Assembly (NCBI RefSeq): GCF_907165205.1
Contig: NC_058193.1
Location: 11,081,544-11,145,543, forward strand
Source of the DNA: Coccinella septempunctata
Taxonomy: Eukaryota > Arthropoda > Insecta > Coleoptera > Coccinellidae
Direction of reading: 5' to 3'
DNA length: 64,000 bases
Shown piece by piece: positions 1 through 13,022 of the stretch (its first letter is position 1; every line of letters begins with the position of its first letter). The notes below the pieces were generated by a model, which did no database searches, was not told where the DNA came from, and saw nothing but the letters and a program-made list of their open reading frames with translations. A program made the position numbers and the translations under genes.

Positions 1-2328
1 AAGTGCCAATCATTACCTTCACTAAAAGACCAAATGAGGTGAAAATCAATTCGGAAAATTACTTCAGGTCCACGTTGTCCATAAAAAGCGATTCATTCGG
101 AAGATATCAAGTTATAATTATTATTTTCATGATAGCGTGGTTTTTTATTTCTATTTTTGTTCATTATCAATAATAAAGCTTATTATCACTGCAAATGACT
201 TATCTGCATAACCAGATATGCTATAAATATCAAAAACCAATGGAAGACATATATTGAGAAAGAAAAAATTCAGTTGAACATTTTCAATTCCATTTTTAGA
301 TTTCCACATTTGATTGGCGATCATATTCATTCCATTAATTAATGTGAAGTAAAAGTCAATATGCAGCGCTGTTTTTTCCAGAGGCATTTCACCACCAAAC
401 AATTATTCATTAAAAATAATCCACTGATAAGGCATAACAAAGTTTCATTGATTTTGAGAAAATCAATGCAGATACCTGAAAAATTCAAAATTATGACGAA
501 AAACTACAAACAGAGTGTTCTGCATGAGTTTTAATTTGAATATAGCCTCAATGAGTCCGGTCCTGTGTTCGTCAACTTTTAATGTTCTGTTTTATTGAAA
601 CTTACAAGACAAGTTCAAGCAGATAATGAATTTTTAGCCGAATCCAACTAAAATAGTTGGAGTTATAGCCGAACGAAAATTCGGGAAATTCGAATAAACC
701 CCTCTGTATATCGGAAACGTAATGCCTAAGACACACATATGAAGTGTTCTTGAACTCAGCTCAATGCCCTCTATTCACGGTTTCCCTTTTTTCGTTTACT
801 TATTGTGAAACACCCTGTGTACTGAAAAATCGCAAAAGACTCCTCGAGAAATTAAGAAATGCCATTAAATCAAGGAGTTTCTTTTGATCCGCTATGATGA
901 AAAATGTCAATATCCAGTTATTATTATTATTTGGGGTGATTAATCGAAAATCCCCAATATCTCGAAAACTAAGGCACTTTTACCAAACGTAAAATATATT
1001 TATCTGAACCGCCATAGAGTCCTCTACCCGCAGGTTCTATATTATCAATTCATTACGCCACACCCTGTATAATTATTATTATTATATCAATGTATTGAAA
1101 ATAAACAGACATGAATACGAGCCAGTTGTTTTGTTTGAAGGTGAAGCTCCTCTTGCTTCAAACTTCTTTTAATTATTTTGACTACCATTCATGCAAGATG
1201 ATTTTTGTTGAAGAATTCAACATTCTTGTAATTATCCGTTCATTTCTTCAAGAGATACCCATTCCCTATCACCTTTGAGTATTCAACTCAATGCTAACAC
1301 TGCATCAAATGCATTTCATCTTCGGGTTGATTTCTTTGAATTCTACAACTGTATTTTCTATGTAAATAAATAGATTTGGTAAGTCTTCAATCAGTTTGTA
1401 TAAACGTCAATTATGTTCGTTACATATTTTCGACTTAATATTTTCCGATGTGATTTGACATTGTGGTGAAATACGTAATTACTGAGAGTCTCACGTAGAA
1501 GGGACTACGTAGCACTGATTTAAAACTCAAAAATGTTTTGACAAGCATCTTAACCCAACATTTTCGTACCATATAGAGTGAAAAATATCCAATTTCCATG
1601 GCCAATCCAATCCAGTCCTAAAATAAAAGTGAATGAATTATAGAAGCTGAAAGTGAAACGTATATCTTTGTTGATTCATTCGCATTTTAGCATTTTAATG
1701 GGGTTCCTAATGTCGTGAATATAATGCCCAAAAATTAGATTACTATTTCATACCAGAACAACAAATTCGGCAAAATTGTTTTTGGAAATAATCTTATATG
1801 TCACGAAAAATTTCATTGTCATGTATCATTCATTTTGGGACCTATATGGTATTAATCTCCCCTATCGGACGAAGTATCGTAGACATAAGCATATTTATGC
1901 AAAACTGTCCAAATTCATTTACACCGAGATCACGAACCTTATCAATCAATTATTAGCGTATGAAGTTTATTAATATCAGTATCGTGCTCGAACTATTTAC
2001 AGGTTTCAATATGTGTGAATGAATCTGAAGAGCAGCTGTATTCTATATATGAGTAGAATTCAAGCTGCCTTACTTTCTGTCCTCCTGAAATCTGGAAACG
2101 TTGCGGGAGGTGAGAGCGCACTACTAATAAAAAATATATGCGGAGGTAGTAAGGTCTGATTCGTTTGAAGAAAAATTTTTCGATACAAATCTTTTCCCCT
2201 CTTTAGGTACCCCTGTTATTTACCTTCCCCTCTACATATATAACCAAAAATTATTCCAATTATATAACTCCTTCACCCGGAGGTCAGGTCGCCCAATGAA
2301 CTTAACGGAGGTCACAACGAACTACGAG

Positions 2329-2331
<3 letters not shown>
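1..2331 (+). repeat. Long TA-flanked repeat unit, copy 1 (3' part)
   Basis: This matches 7379-9766 of copy 2 almost base for base, starting in the unit interior at the window edge and ending at the (TA)n tract. It ends with the same tail as the other copies (CGGAGGTCACAACGAACTAC, then TTCA, then (TA)n). Diagnostic variants place it with copy 3: both read ACGAGTTCA at the tail, GAGTCCTCTACCCGCAGGTTC near 1015, and GAATACGAGCCAG near 1115, where copies 2 and 4 differ. Relative to all other copies it lacks about 60 bp near 1350. Short open frames exist (for example 151-402 minus and 1776-1973 plus), but none resembles a known protein and they are broken in other copies. Confidence 0.85.

Positions 2332-2382
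<51 letters not shown>
2332..2382. repeat. (TA)n microsatellite, junction of copies 1 and 2
   Basis: About 51 bp of uninterrupted AT dinucleotides lie between the tail of copy 1 and the head of copy 2 (GTTATAAAGTGTTAATATCACC). It is the shortest of the TA junctions in the window. Confidence 0.95.
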
Positions 2383-2386
<4 letters not shown>

Positions 2387-2450
2387 TAAAGTGTTAATAT
2401 CACCTCCAAAATAGTGACTCGTTTAACGCTCCCACCTCATATATATCGCT

Positions 2451-2474
2451 GTCACCTCCGAAATCGGAGGTGAC
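2451..2474. promoter_or_regulatory. Perfect 11-bp dyad of the GGAGGTGAC motif
   Basis: GTCACCTCCGA and its exact reverse complement are separated by two bases. The counterpart in copy 3 is at 15919-15942, also with intact arms. It is the most symmetrical of many GGAGGTNANANCG-like motifs around the unit ends (near 2105, 2145, 2280, 2306, 2400, 2548 and 2668). Spaced dyads near element ends are typical protein-binding sites, for example for transposases. The binding role is inference. Confidence 0.5.
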
Positions 2475-3250
2475 AACGTTTTGCCTTGTTTTTTAGCTTG
2501 TTAGATTCAGGAGGCTTCAGGGACCAACATATCAAAAAATCGTTTTGAGGTCACAACGCACCCCGTTTATGTACTGAACAATCTTTTAGTTCGAGTGTAT
2601 ATCACTGGCGCTAGTGTGCTGAGCTGTATATCGAAGAATTGCTGTGGGGGACTCTTTGCTCGTTAGCACCTCCGAAAATGGCAACGTTGTATTTTCAAAG
2701 CAGATGTAGACAGGCGGAATATAAGTATACGGATGAATTAACTGTAGAGAGGCGCAGCGCGCTATCTCCTCCATAATTGCAATCCAGGCGGCATATCTCA
2801 ACGATTTTTTATCGCATTTATCTGTAGGGGAAAAAATCACGTGAAAGAAAACCAATCTTGGCTCTCTCGAATGGAATTATGACTGTTTATAATTCATCGT
2901 GTGTATCTATGCATCCGTTGAACTTCTTTCATCTCAAGCTAAATATTCAGATATAAATGGTGATGAATATTCAAGGACAATGAGCCATTCCGAAAATTTT
3001 CATTTCAGAATCAAGAGAAAAAATGCTACAAATTTTACAATATCACAGAAATGAACAACGTCGGCTAAACCGAATGTTGGACATTGTTGTGTTATTTCAA
3101 ATGGAACGCTCTATATATTTTTCTTAAATCGGATTGCTCAATGATTTTGAGGAATCCTTTGCTCAGAAACATCTGTTTTATTATCGATTATGTTTAATTA
3201 TTGGATTTTCCCAAAAATTTGAATAGCTTGTACCATCTCTCTGGTTTAAA

Positions 3251-4297
3251 ATACTGGAACTAGCAATCTGCACTCAACTAGTAGAATACCTTGTAAAAGA
3301 AAAGATCCTTTTACCCACACAACATGGTTATGTAAGAGGTAGATCAACTCAGACAGCAGTGTTTGAGTTCATTTCAGGAATCCTTAATGCCTTGGAGGAT
3401 TCTAATATAACAGTGGGTCTAATGCTGGATCTATCAAAGGCATTCGATACTCTGTCTCACGACCTTATTCTCCATAAACTTTCTGCATATGGCATAAACA
3501 AGCTAGACTGGTTTCAATCATATTTAGCAAACCGCAGGCAGAGAGTGGTGATCTCTCAGAACGGAAAAACAACAGTTTCGGAAGAAGAACTCACAGAGTT
3601 CCGCAGGGTAGCATATTGAGCCCTCATTTTCATCATTTTTCTAAATGACCTAAGTACCATATTCGATGAAACCATGGTTAGGACAGTGAATTATGCAGAT
3701 GACACAAACTTCACTGTATTGGCCAAGCACGATTTAGAGTTGAGTTTACCATTTCACACTCAACTCTAACTCTAAATCGTGCTAGCCAGTGGTTTGAAGA
3801 ACAACCTACATAGAGTGCTGAAAATGAAGAAGAGAGCCTTCAGAATGATCTGGAGGATGAGGAGGACGGAATCATGCAGGGGAGTCTTCAGAAGGAATGG
3901 TCTTTTGACTGCTCCTGCTGTACACATCCAAGAAAGCCTGATATTTACATTCAAGAACTAGCACTACTTCGAAGAGAAAACAGTAAGTAATTACAATACG
4001 AGGACAACTGCACTAAAATATCCAAGACACAGATTAAGCCTCACTGAAAAGGGACCTGAATATAGAAATATTCGTTATTACAATAAGATAGCTCACAAAC
4101 TAAGAGGAGAATGGACTCTACAACAGTTCAAGAAATTCATCTTCAAACTCCTACTTGAAATCGAACCCTACAGTGTGGAAGACTTTATGGAACACAGACT
4201 ATAAAGCAGAAAATGACCCTGTTTTACTTCAAGTGTTCAATGTCATGTGTACACTTTACCTGAAATAAAGCACATTATTTATTTATTTATTTATTTA
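3251..4297 (+). pseudogene. Truncated, rearranged Jockey-like LINE reverse transcriptase
   Basis: This is a 5'-truncated non-LTR retrotransposon. The open stretch 3359-3619 encodes reverse transcriptase motifs (TQTAVFEF, then LMLDLSKAFDTLSHD). A frameshift follows at the VPQGSIL motif, and NYADDTNF, the catalytic motif, is readable near 3687. About 150 residues are then missing, and the sequence resumes with KMKKRAFRMIW and the C-terminal block EKGPEYRNIRYYNKIAHKL, ending before 4201. The same family, with a better frame, occurs at 62816-64000. The deletion junction holds an inverted repeat (3719-3745 against 3760-3788). The 3' end has AATAAA and an (ATTT)n tail. TTTAAA at 3245-3250 and 4298-4303 looks like the target duplication. 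Copy 3 has the empty site near 15140. Confidence 0.85.
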
Positions 4298-5330
4298 TTT
4301 AAATTTTTTAGTGATGTATCATAAAGAAAATTACAAATTATATCGAAACAAGTAAGATTTCATGAAGAATTATCCAAAACAGATTTGCATTTTTCGATAG
4401 ATCATACAGGATGTAAGGGAAAAAATAAACAAAATTGAAGTCTTTTGAAGGCCTCGAGTCAACAGATTTTGAAATTGCAACCATATTTTTGTCAAGACAT
4501 GATGAATCTACAAAATGAAGGTAATAATATAGATACATACTCGGATACATATGATTGATTGGTAATTCCCAAAAGCTATGATGAACAGCGGACACTATGA
4601 TGGACGCATGATGAAAGGAGAAAGACAAAAGTTAATTTAAGTATTTTCGCATGAAGTTTTATTTTATTTATAAATGATGATTCTTATAATTAACAAATCA
4701 GGTGCAATTAAAATTTTTGTTTTGGTCTTCGAAAATAACACATATTGATTAAACTTCTACTATCCAAAATGAATAGGTACATAGATAAAATGTATCTATA
4801 TACAGGATATCTGTAAACAAATGCGAAGGACTAAGGGAGATGATTCCTTAATGAAAATAAGCGGGGCTAGTTCCTATAAATTTTTTTCCATATAGACAGC
4901 TCTTCCAAGATGCAGCCTTGGAAGGCAATGACGAGTCTACAGTTTTTAATTTTTTTTTACAGGTTCTGAAAAACACTGAGTCATAAAACTATACATATTA
5001 TGAAGCACTGAGTAGATTGGTACCAGTTTCAACTTCGGCAAGCTCGCAGTTTAGGCGGTAACTTGCTATCGATTTTTTCGATGTGTCTCTCCCTTAAATT
5101 CAAAAATTTCTGTGAAAATGTTGAAATTTGAGTTATTATGCTATTGTCATAGAAGTATACGAAACTATCAGGTCGGGGGATCCAAGGTTTCGGGCCGATT
5201 CACATGAAAAAAAAAACATAATAAAATGAATTTCGTGAATACCGAGGCTGAAAACCACTATTCTCCGCTATAAAAATATATTATTCCAATAATATACCGA
5301 GTTAATTAATGCTACGTTGCTATTACTATA

Positions 5331-5461
5331 AGGCCTGGTTGTTCAGTTCAGGATAAGGCCGAGATTTAAGATGATCCTAGATTAACCTGACAGAACTGAA
5401 CTGAAATGTCAAAATCAATTTAGGATAAACTTTAATCCCGAACTGAACAACTGGGCCTATT
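5331..5461. mobile_element. Small MITE-like inverted-repeat element (~130 bp)
   Basis: It begins AAGGCCTGGTTGTTCAGTTC and ends GAACTGAACAACTGGGCCTA, which are near-perfect terminal inverted repeats of about 18-20 bp. There is no coding capacity. The same element sits at the matching place in copy 3 (about 13993-14113), so it inserted before the unit was duplicated. Its superfamily is unknown. Confidence 0.6.
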
Positions 5462-6078
5462 CATGTAGAGTTTCGGATTTTGCGAGAATCTACTGCTTTT
5501 TCTTCAAAACAACAACTGCGCTGAAGGAAATGTGATTGACTGTTATCTATATCATTTACATCATTATTTGCCGAACTTCAAAGTTCTGAATGAATTGAAA
5601 TCTAAACTTGAAAATATACGAGATAATTTTCGCAAGAATTTCAATGAAATCTGAAAATGTTCATCATTCTGGAGCATTCTGGACATCAATAATTCTCGAA
5701 TCATTCATGCAATAAATTCAATTTTATCCAATATAACACGCAAAACGAAATGTTATTCGAACTCGGCATCTTGAGCAATTCGTTCCTAAAAAGCCCGAAT
5801 CAGGTAGAAAATTTTGAACCCTTCATATCAGCGTTAACACGTGTTTTGCAGTAAACAGATGCCGATTTCGTTTTCAACGGGCCATGTAACTAGGGTCGGC
5901 GTTGGGTGAAAGGATGAACGGTTCTTACAACAAGAAGAATTTGAATTTTCATATGACGGTGAGGGCATTCGTTTTAAAATTTTCAGAGTACAAGAAGTAT
6001 ACAGGGTGTTTCACGAGTAAACAGACAAATGAAAACCGTGAATAGAGGGCATTGAGCTGAGTTCAGAATCATACCATA

Positions 6079-6553
6079 TACAAGGTGTTCCAAAACTAGT
6101 GAATCAAACGTCACACCACGATAGAGTAAACTAAATATTATCGAATGACACCAACATTAGTTCGACGAAAATGTACCGTTTCCAAAATATTCCAGTTTGT
6201 GAAAAAGGATATCGATTTTAAATTATATTGAAGTAATATTATTGTTTCATCTCCCCTAATTGAAATTATTTTAAGTAGTTAATCGATAAGCTTAACCTAA
6301 GTAAATGTAAATTAAAACAATTGTTTTTTCTACATGATTTTTAATACTCAGGTGATAATATGGGAGAAAAACGCTATCCTTAATAACAAATTGGCCTTGT
6401 GACTGAAAAAATAGTTCGAAAATCGGCAACTTTAGGTTATGTTTTTTTAGAAACGGTACATTTTCGCTCAACTAATGTTGGTGTCATTCGATAGTATTTG
6501 ATCTACTCTATCGTGGTGTGACGTTTGATTCAATAGTTTTGGGGCACCCTATA
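6079..6553. mobile_element. Nested MITE with ~105-bp terminal inverted repeats
   Basis: The first and last 105 bp are inverted copies. The left arm contains TGAATCAAACGTCACACCAC and AATGTACCGTTTC, and the right arm their reverse complements. It interrupts the left arm of the larger palindrome: the flanks ACCATA and TATAGG continue the homology with the right arm. The interior of about 260 bp has no long frame. Equivalent copies lie at 12500-13022 and 23838-24413. Confidence 0.75.
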
Positions 6554-7135
6554 TATAGGTTTCTTCGGGGTTTTTTGAAATTTCTCGAATTTCCGTTTAG
6601 CTATAACTCCTGAAATTCTGATCAAGTCGACTGAAAATTTATAATTAGCCTTGAGTTGTTAATTTCATTGAAACAGAGCATTAAAATTCGACAAAAATCT
6701 GGACCGGGCTCAGTGAGGCTTTACTTAACTTCAAACTCATAAAAACACCGTGTATGTAGTTTTTTAATCATAATTTCAACTTTTTTGTTATCTGCATTAT
6801 TATTATCTCAAAATGAATTGATTTTTGGGTTGCCCCACCTGTTGATCATGTTCTAAAAATAATTGTTTTGGTCAGACGCCTCTAAGGAATAGAGCACTTC
6901 ATGAAAATGTATTTAGAAATCCTTAATTGATTTTTTTTCGAAGAATATTCTGTTGAATGTGTTCAACAATTATACCATATTCGATCTTCAAAATACTCTT
7001 TCACAAGGATAAAATGTTTTAAAATTGATGATACCCAAATATGGATCGAAAAACTACGCTATCTTGAAACTAAAAATTAAAACTTGATCTTCAGAATGAA
7101 TCTATTTTTCTATGGACAACTAGTTCTGTGAATAA

Positions 7136-7269
7136 AAACAAAGAAAGAAATCGCGGGGTGTCAGATCTGGAGATCTAGCAGTCCAATATTGTGGTCCTAC
7201 CCTTCTAATAAAATGACCTGAAATACTGATAAATACTTTTGCTGGTGCATGAATATCATCAATGTTTCA
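7136..7269 (-). pseudogene. Mariner/IS630-like transposase C-terminal fragment
   Basis: Read on the minus strand, about 40 codons are open. They contain HAPAKVF, then GHFIRRVGPQYW, then TARSPDLTPRDFFL. In insect mariner-like DDE transposases the corresponding block is a DGAP-type motif followed by a W-P-x-R-S-P-D-L-T-P-x-D-F-F-L-W stretch just before the last catalytic acidic residue. Only this short conserved core is recognisable. The same peptide can be read in copy 3 (12030-12165 plus, with SPD changed to SLD) and copy 4 (23124-23268 plus). No functional protein is possible. Confidence 0.65.
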
Positions 7270-9763
7270 ATAACAAATTGTAATAAGACCAGAACAATCC
7301 ATAGATTTCCATAGATCCAATAATGACTATAACGGAATCAGTGAAGAATTCGAAAGTGCATTTATCACACTTATTCGAAGTGCCAATCATTACCTTCACT
7401 AAAAGACCAAATGAGGTGAAAATCAGTTCGGAAAATTACTTCAGTTCCACGTTGTCCATAAAAAGCGATTCATTCGGAAGATATCGAATTATAATTATTA
7501 TTTTCATGATCATGATAGCGTAGTTTTTTCTATTTTTGTTCATTATCAATAATAAAGCTTATTATCACTGTTAATGACTTATCTGAATAACCAGATATGC
7601 TATAAATATCAAAAACAAATGGAAGACATATATTGAGAACGAAAAAATTCAGTTGAACATTTCCAATTCCATTTTTAGATTTCCTCAGTTGATTGGCGAT
7701 CATATTCATCCCATTAATTAATGTGAAGTAAAAGTCAATATGCAGCGCTGTTTTTTCCAGACATTTCACGATCAAACAATTATTCATTAGAAATAACCTG
7801 AAAAGGCATACCAAAGTTTCATTGATTTTGAGAAAATCAATGAAGATACCTGAAAAATTCAAAATTATGACGAGAAAAACTACAAACAGAGTGTTTTGCA
7901 TGAGTTTAAATTTGAATATATCCTCAATGAGTCCGGTCCTGTGTTCGTCAACTTTTAATGTTCTGTTTTATTGAAACTTAGAAGATTAAGCGGATAATGA
8001 ATTTTTAGCCGAATCCAACTAAAATATTTGGAGTTATGGCCGAACAAAAATTAGGGAAATTTGAATAAACTCCTCTCTATATCGGAAACGGAATGCCTGA
8101 GACACACATATGAGGTGTTTTTGAACTAAGCTCAATGCCCTCTATTCACGGTTTTCGTTTGTCCGTTTACTTGTGAAACACCCTGTGTACTGAAAAATTT
8201 CAAAAGACTCCTCGAGCAATTCAGAAATGCCATTAAATCAAGGAGTTTCTTTTGAACCGCTATGATGAAAAATGTCAATATCCAGTTATTATTATTATTT
8301 GGGGTGATTCATCGAAAATCCCCAATATCTCGAAAACCAAGGCACTTTTGCCAAACGTAAAATATATTTATTTGAACCGCCATAGAGTACTCTACCCGCA
8401 GGCTCCATATTATCCATTCATTACGCCACACCCTGTATAATTATTATTATTATATCAATGTATTGAAAATAAACAGACATGAATACTAGGCAGTTGTTTT
8501 GTTTGAAGGTGAAGCTCCTATTGCTTCAAACTTCTTTCAATTATTTTGACTACCATTCACGCAAGATGATTTTTGTTGAGGAATTCAACATTCTCGTAAT
8601 TATCCGTTCATTTCTTCAAGAGATACCCATTCCCTACCACCTATGAGTATTCAATTCAATGCTAACACTGCATCAAATGCATTTCATCTTCGGGTTGATT
8701 TTTTTGAATTCTAAAACTGATGTAACGTCTTCAGCCTTCAGCCAAAGAAAATAAACAACAGTAACTCTCCTCAAGCTACTGATTACTTCTATTTACCATG
8801 TAAATAAATAGATTTGGTATGTCTTCAATCAGTTTGTATAAATGTCAATTATGTTCGTTACATATTTTCGACGCAATATTTTCCGAAGTGATTTGACATT
8901 GTGTTGAAATACGTAATTACTGAGAGTCTCACGTAGAACGGACTACGTAGCATTTATTTAAAACTCAAAAATGTTTTGACAAGCGTCTTAACCCAACATT
9001 TTCGTACCATACAGAGTGAAAGGTATTCAATTTCCATGGCCAATCCTGTGCTGAAATGAAAGTAAATGAAGTATAGAAGCGTATATCTTTGTTGATTCAT
9101 TCGGGAAAAACATTTCAATGGAGTTCCTCATGTCGTGAATATAATGCCCAAAATTTAGATAACTATTTCATACCAGAACAAATTCGGTAAAATTGTCTTT
9201 GGAATTAATCTCATATGTAACGAAAAATTTCATTGTCATGTATCATTCATTTTAGGACCTATACGGAATTAAACTCCCCTATCGGACGAAGTATCGTAGA
9301 CATAGCATACTAATTCAAAACTGTTGATATTCATGAGGAAAAGATAATAATTTCTGTCCAAATTCATTTACTCCGAATCCTTATCAATCAATTATTAGCG
9401 TATGAAGTTTATTAATATCAGTATCGTTCTCGAACTATTTACAGGTTTCAGTATGTGTGAATGAATCGGAAGAGCAGCTGTATATGAGTAGAATTCAAGC
9501 TGCCCTACTTTCTGTCCTCCTGAAATCTGACAACGTTGCGGGAGGTGAGAGCGCACTACTAATAAGAAATATATGCGGAGGTAGTAAGGTCTGATTCGTT
9601 TGAAGAAAAATTTTTCAATGAAAATCTCTTCCCCTCTTTAGGTACCCCTGTTATTTACCTTCCCCTCTACATATATAAGCAAAAATTATTCCAAATAAAA
9701 AACTCCTTCACCCGGAGGTCAGGTCGCCCAATGAACTTAACGGAGGTAACAACGAACTACGGG

Positions 9764-9983
<220 letters not shown>

Positions 9984-12499
9984 CTCGTAGTTCGTTGTGA
10001 CCTCCGTTGAGTTCATTGGGCGACCTGACCTCCGGGTGAAGGAGTTATATAATTGGAATAATTTTTGGTTATATATGTAGAGGGGAAGGTAAATAACAGG
10101 GGTACCTAAAGAGGGGAAAAGATTTTTAACGAAAAATTTTTCTTCAAACGAATCAGACCTTACTACCTCCGCATATATTTCTTATTAGTAGTGCACTCTC
10201 ACCTCCCGCAACGTTGCCAGATTTCAGGAGGACAGAAAGTAAGGCAGCTTGAATTTTACTCATATATAGAATACAGCTGCTCTTCCGATTCATTCATTTA
10301 TATTGAAACCTGTAAATAGTTCAAGAACGATACTAATATTAATAAACTTCATACGCTAATAATTGATTGATAAGGTTCGTGATCTCGGTGTAAATGATTT
10401 TGGACAGTTTTGCATAAATATGCTTATGTCTACGATACTTCGTCCGATAGGGGAGTTTAATACCATATAGGTCCCAAAATGAATGATACATGACAATGAA
10501 ATTTTTCGTGACATATAAGAATAATTCCAAAAACAATTTTACCGAATTTGTTCTGGTATGAAATAGTAATCTAATTTTTGGGCATTATATTCACAACATT
10601 AGGAAATCCATTAAAATGCTTTTCCCGAATGAATCAACAAAGATATACGTTTCACTTTCAGCTTCTATACTTCATTCACTTTTATTTTAGCACTGGATTG
10701 GCCATGAAAATTGGATACCTTTCACTCTGTATGGTATGAAAATGTTGGGTTAAGACGCTTGTCAAAACATTTTTGAGTTTTAAATCAGTGCTACGTAGTC
10801 CGTTCTACTTGAGACTCTCAGTAATTACGTATTTCATCACAATGTCAAATCACTTCGGAAAATATTAAGTCAAAAATATGTAACGAACATAATTGACGTT
10901 TATACAAACTGATTGGAGACTTATCAAATCTATTTATTTACATGAAAAATACAAGTTATCAGTAGCTTGAGGAAAGTTACTGTTGTTTATCTTCTTTGGC
11001 TGAAGGTTGAAGACGTTACATCAGTTGTAGAATTTAAAAAAATCAACCCGAAGATGAAATGCATTTGATGCAGTGTTACCATTGAGTTGAATACTCAAAG
11101 GTAGTAGGGAATGGGTATCTCTTGAAGAAATGAACGGATAATTACAAGAATGTTGAATTCTTCAACAAAAATCATCTTGCATGAATGGTAGTAAAAATAA
11201 TTAAAAGAAGTTCGAAGCAAGAGGAGCTTCACCTTCAAACAAAACAACTGGCTCGTATTCGTGTCTGTTTATTTTCAATACATTGATAATAATAATAATT
11301 ATACAGGGTATGCCGTAATGAATGGATAATATAGAACCTGCGGGTAGAGGACTCTATGGCGGTTCAGATAGATATATTTTACCTTTTGTAAAATTGCCTT
11401 GATTTTCGAGATATTGGGGATTTTCGATGAATCACCCCAAATAATAATAATAACTGGATATTGACATTTTTCATCATAGCGGCTCAAAAGAAACCTTAAC
11501 GGTGAATTATTTTTAATGAATAATTGTTTGGTGGTGAAATGCCTCTGGAAAAAACAGCGCTGCATATTGACTTTTACTTCACATTAATTGATAGGATGAA
11601 TATGATCGCCAATCAAATGTGGAAATCTAAAAATGGAATTGGAAATGTTCAACTGATTTTTTTCTTTCTCAATATATGTCTTGCATTTGTTTTTGATATT
11701 TATAGCATATCTGGTTATGCAGATAAGTCATTTACAGTGATAATAAGCTTTATTATTGATAATGAACAAGAATAGAAATGAAAAACTACGCTATCATGAA
11801 AATAATAATTATAACTTGATATCTGTCGAATGAATCGCTTTTTATGGACAACGTGGACCTGAAGTACTTTTCCGAATTGATTTTCACCTCATTTGGTCTT
11901 TCAGTGAAGGTAATGATTGGCACTTCGAATAAGTATCATAAATGCACTTTCGAATTCCTCACTGATTCCTTTATAGTCATTATTGGATCTATGGAAATCT
12001 ATTGATTGGTCTGGTCTTATTGTTATTGAAACATTGATGATATTCCTGCACCAGCAAAAGTATTTATCAGTATTTCAGGTCATTTCATTAGAAGGGTAGG
12101 ACCCCTACATTGGACTGCTAGATCTCTAGATCTGACACCCCGCGATTTCTTTCTTTGTTTTTATTCACACAACTAGTTGTCCATAGAAAAATAGATTCAT
12201 TCTAAAGATCAAGTTTTAATTTTTAGTTTCAAGATAGCGTAGTTTCTCCATCCATATTTGGGTATTATAAATTTTGAAACAGTTTATCATTGTGAATGAC
12301 TATTTTGAAGACCGAATAAGGTATAATTGTTGAACACATTCAACAGAATAATCTTTGAAAAAAAAATTCAATTAAGAATTTCTAAATACATTTTCATGAA
12401 GTGCTCTATTCCTTAGAGGCGTCTGACCAAAACAATTATTTCAGGAGTTATAGCCAAACGGAAATTCGAGAAATTCAAAGAAACCCCGAAGAAACTTAT

Positions 12500-13022
12500 A
12501 TATAGGGTGCCCCAAAACTATTAAATCAAACGTCACACCACGATAGAGTAGATCAAATACTATCGAATGACACCAACATTAGTTGAGCGAAAATGTACCG
12601 TTGCCGATTTTCGAACTATTTTTTCAATCACATGGCCAATTTGTGATTAAGGATAGCGTTTTTCTCCCATATTATCACCCCTGTTTATTCTGAGTATTAA
12701 AAATCATGTAGAAAAAACAATTGTTTTAATTTACCTTTACTCAGGTTATGGTTATCGATTAACTACTCAAAATAATTTGAATTAGGGGAGATATAACAAT
12801 AATCTTAATTCAATATAATTTAATATCGATCACCTTTTTCACAAACTGGTCCTGTTATTGAGAAAAATAGTTCGAAAATCGCAACTTTAGGTATTTTAAT
12901 AAAATTCTGATTATTTTGGAAACGGTACATTTTCGTCGAACTAATGTTGGTGTCATTCGATAATATTTGGTTTACTTTATCGTGGTGTGACGTTTGATCC
13001 ACTAGTTTTGGGACATCCTGTA
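12500..13022. mobile_element. Nested long-TIR MITE, copy 3
   Basis: Counterpart of 6079-6553. Inverted arms start at TATAGGGTGCCCCAAAACTA and end at ACTAGTTTTGGGACATCCTG. The interior is diverged and there is no coding frame. Confidence 0.65.

Larger units (their letters stand above)
6001..8186 (-). mobile_element. Decayed mariner-like palindromic element
   Basis: It starts ACAGGGTGTTTCAC and ends with the reverse complement. The outer about 65 bp of each end are nearly identical. Homology between the two halves continues inward to about 7190, so the element is an old palindrome with diverged arms of about 1 kb. Its left arm is split by another inverted-repeat element (6079-6553). The centre, on the minus strand, encodes a fragment resembling an IS630/Tc1/mariner-type transposase C-terminus. 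Copies 3 and 4 carry the same structure, so it was in the ancestral unit. Confidence 0.65.

Noticed and set aside
2586..2855. 89-codon minus-strand frame in the repeat unit
   Set aside because: The copy 3 counterpart contains stops, and the sequence resembles no known protein.
7530..7901. 123-codon minus-strand frame repeated in shorter form in copies 1, 3 and 4
   Set aside because: It lies inside the arm of the mariner-like palindrome, its length varies by indels between copies, and it has no recognisable motif.
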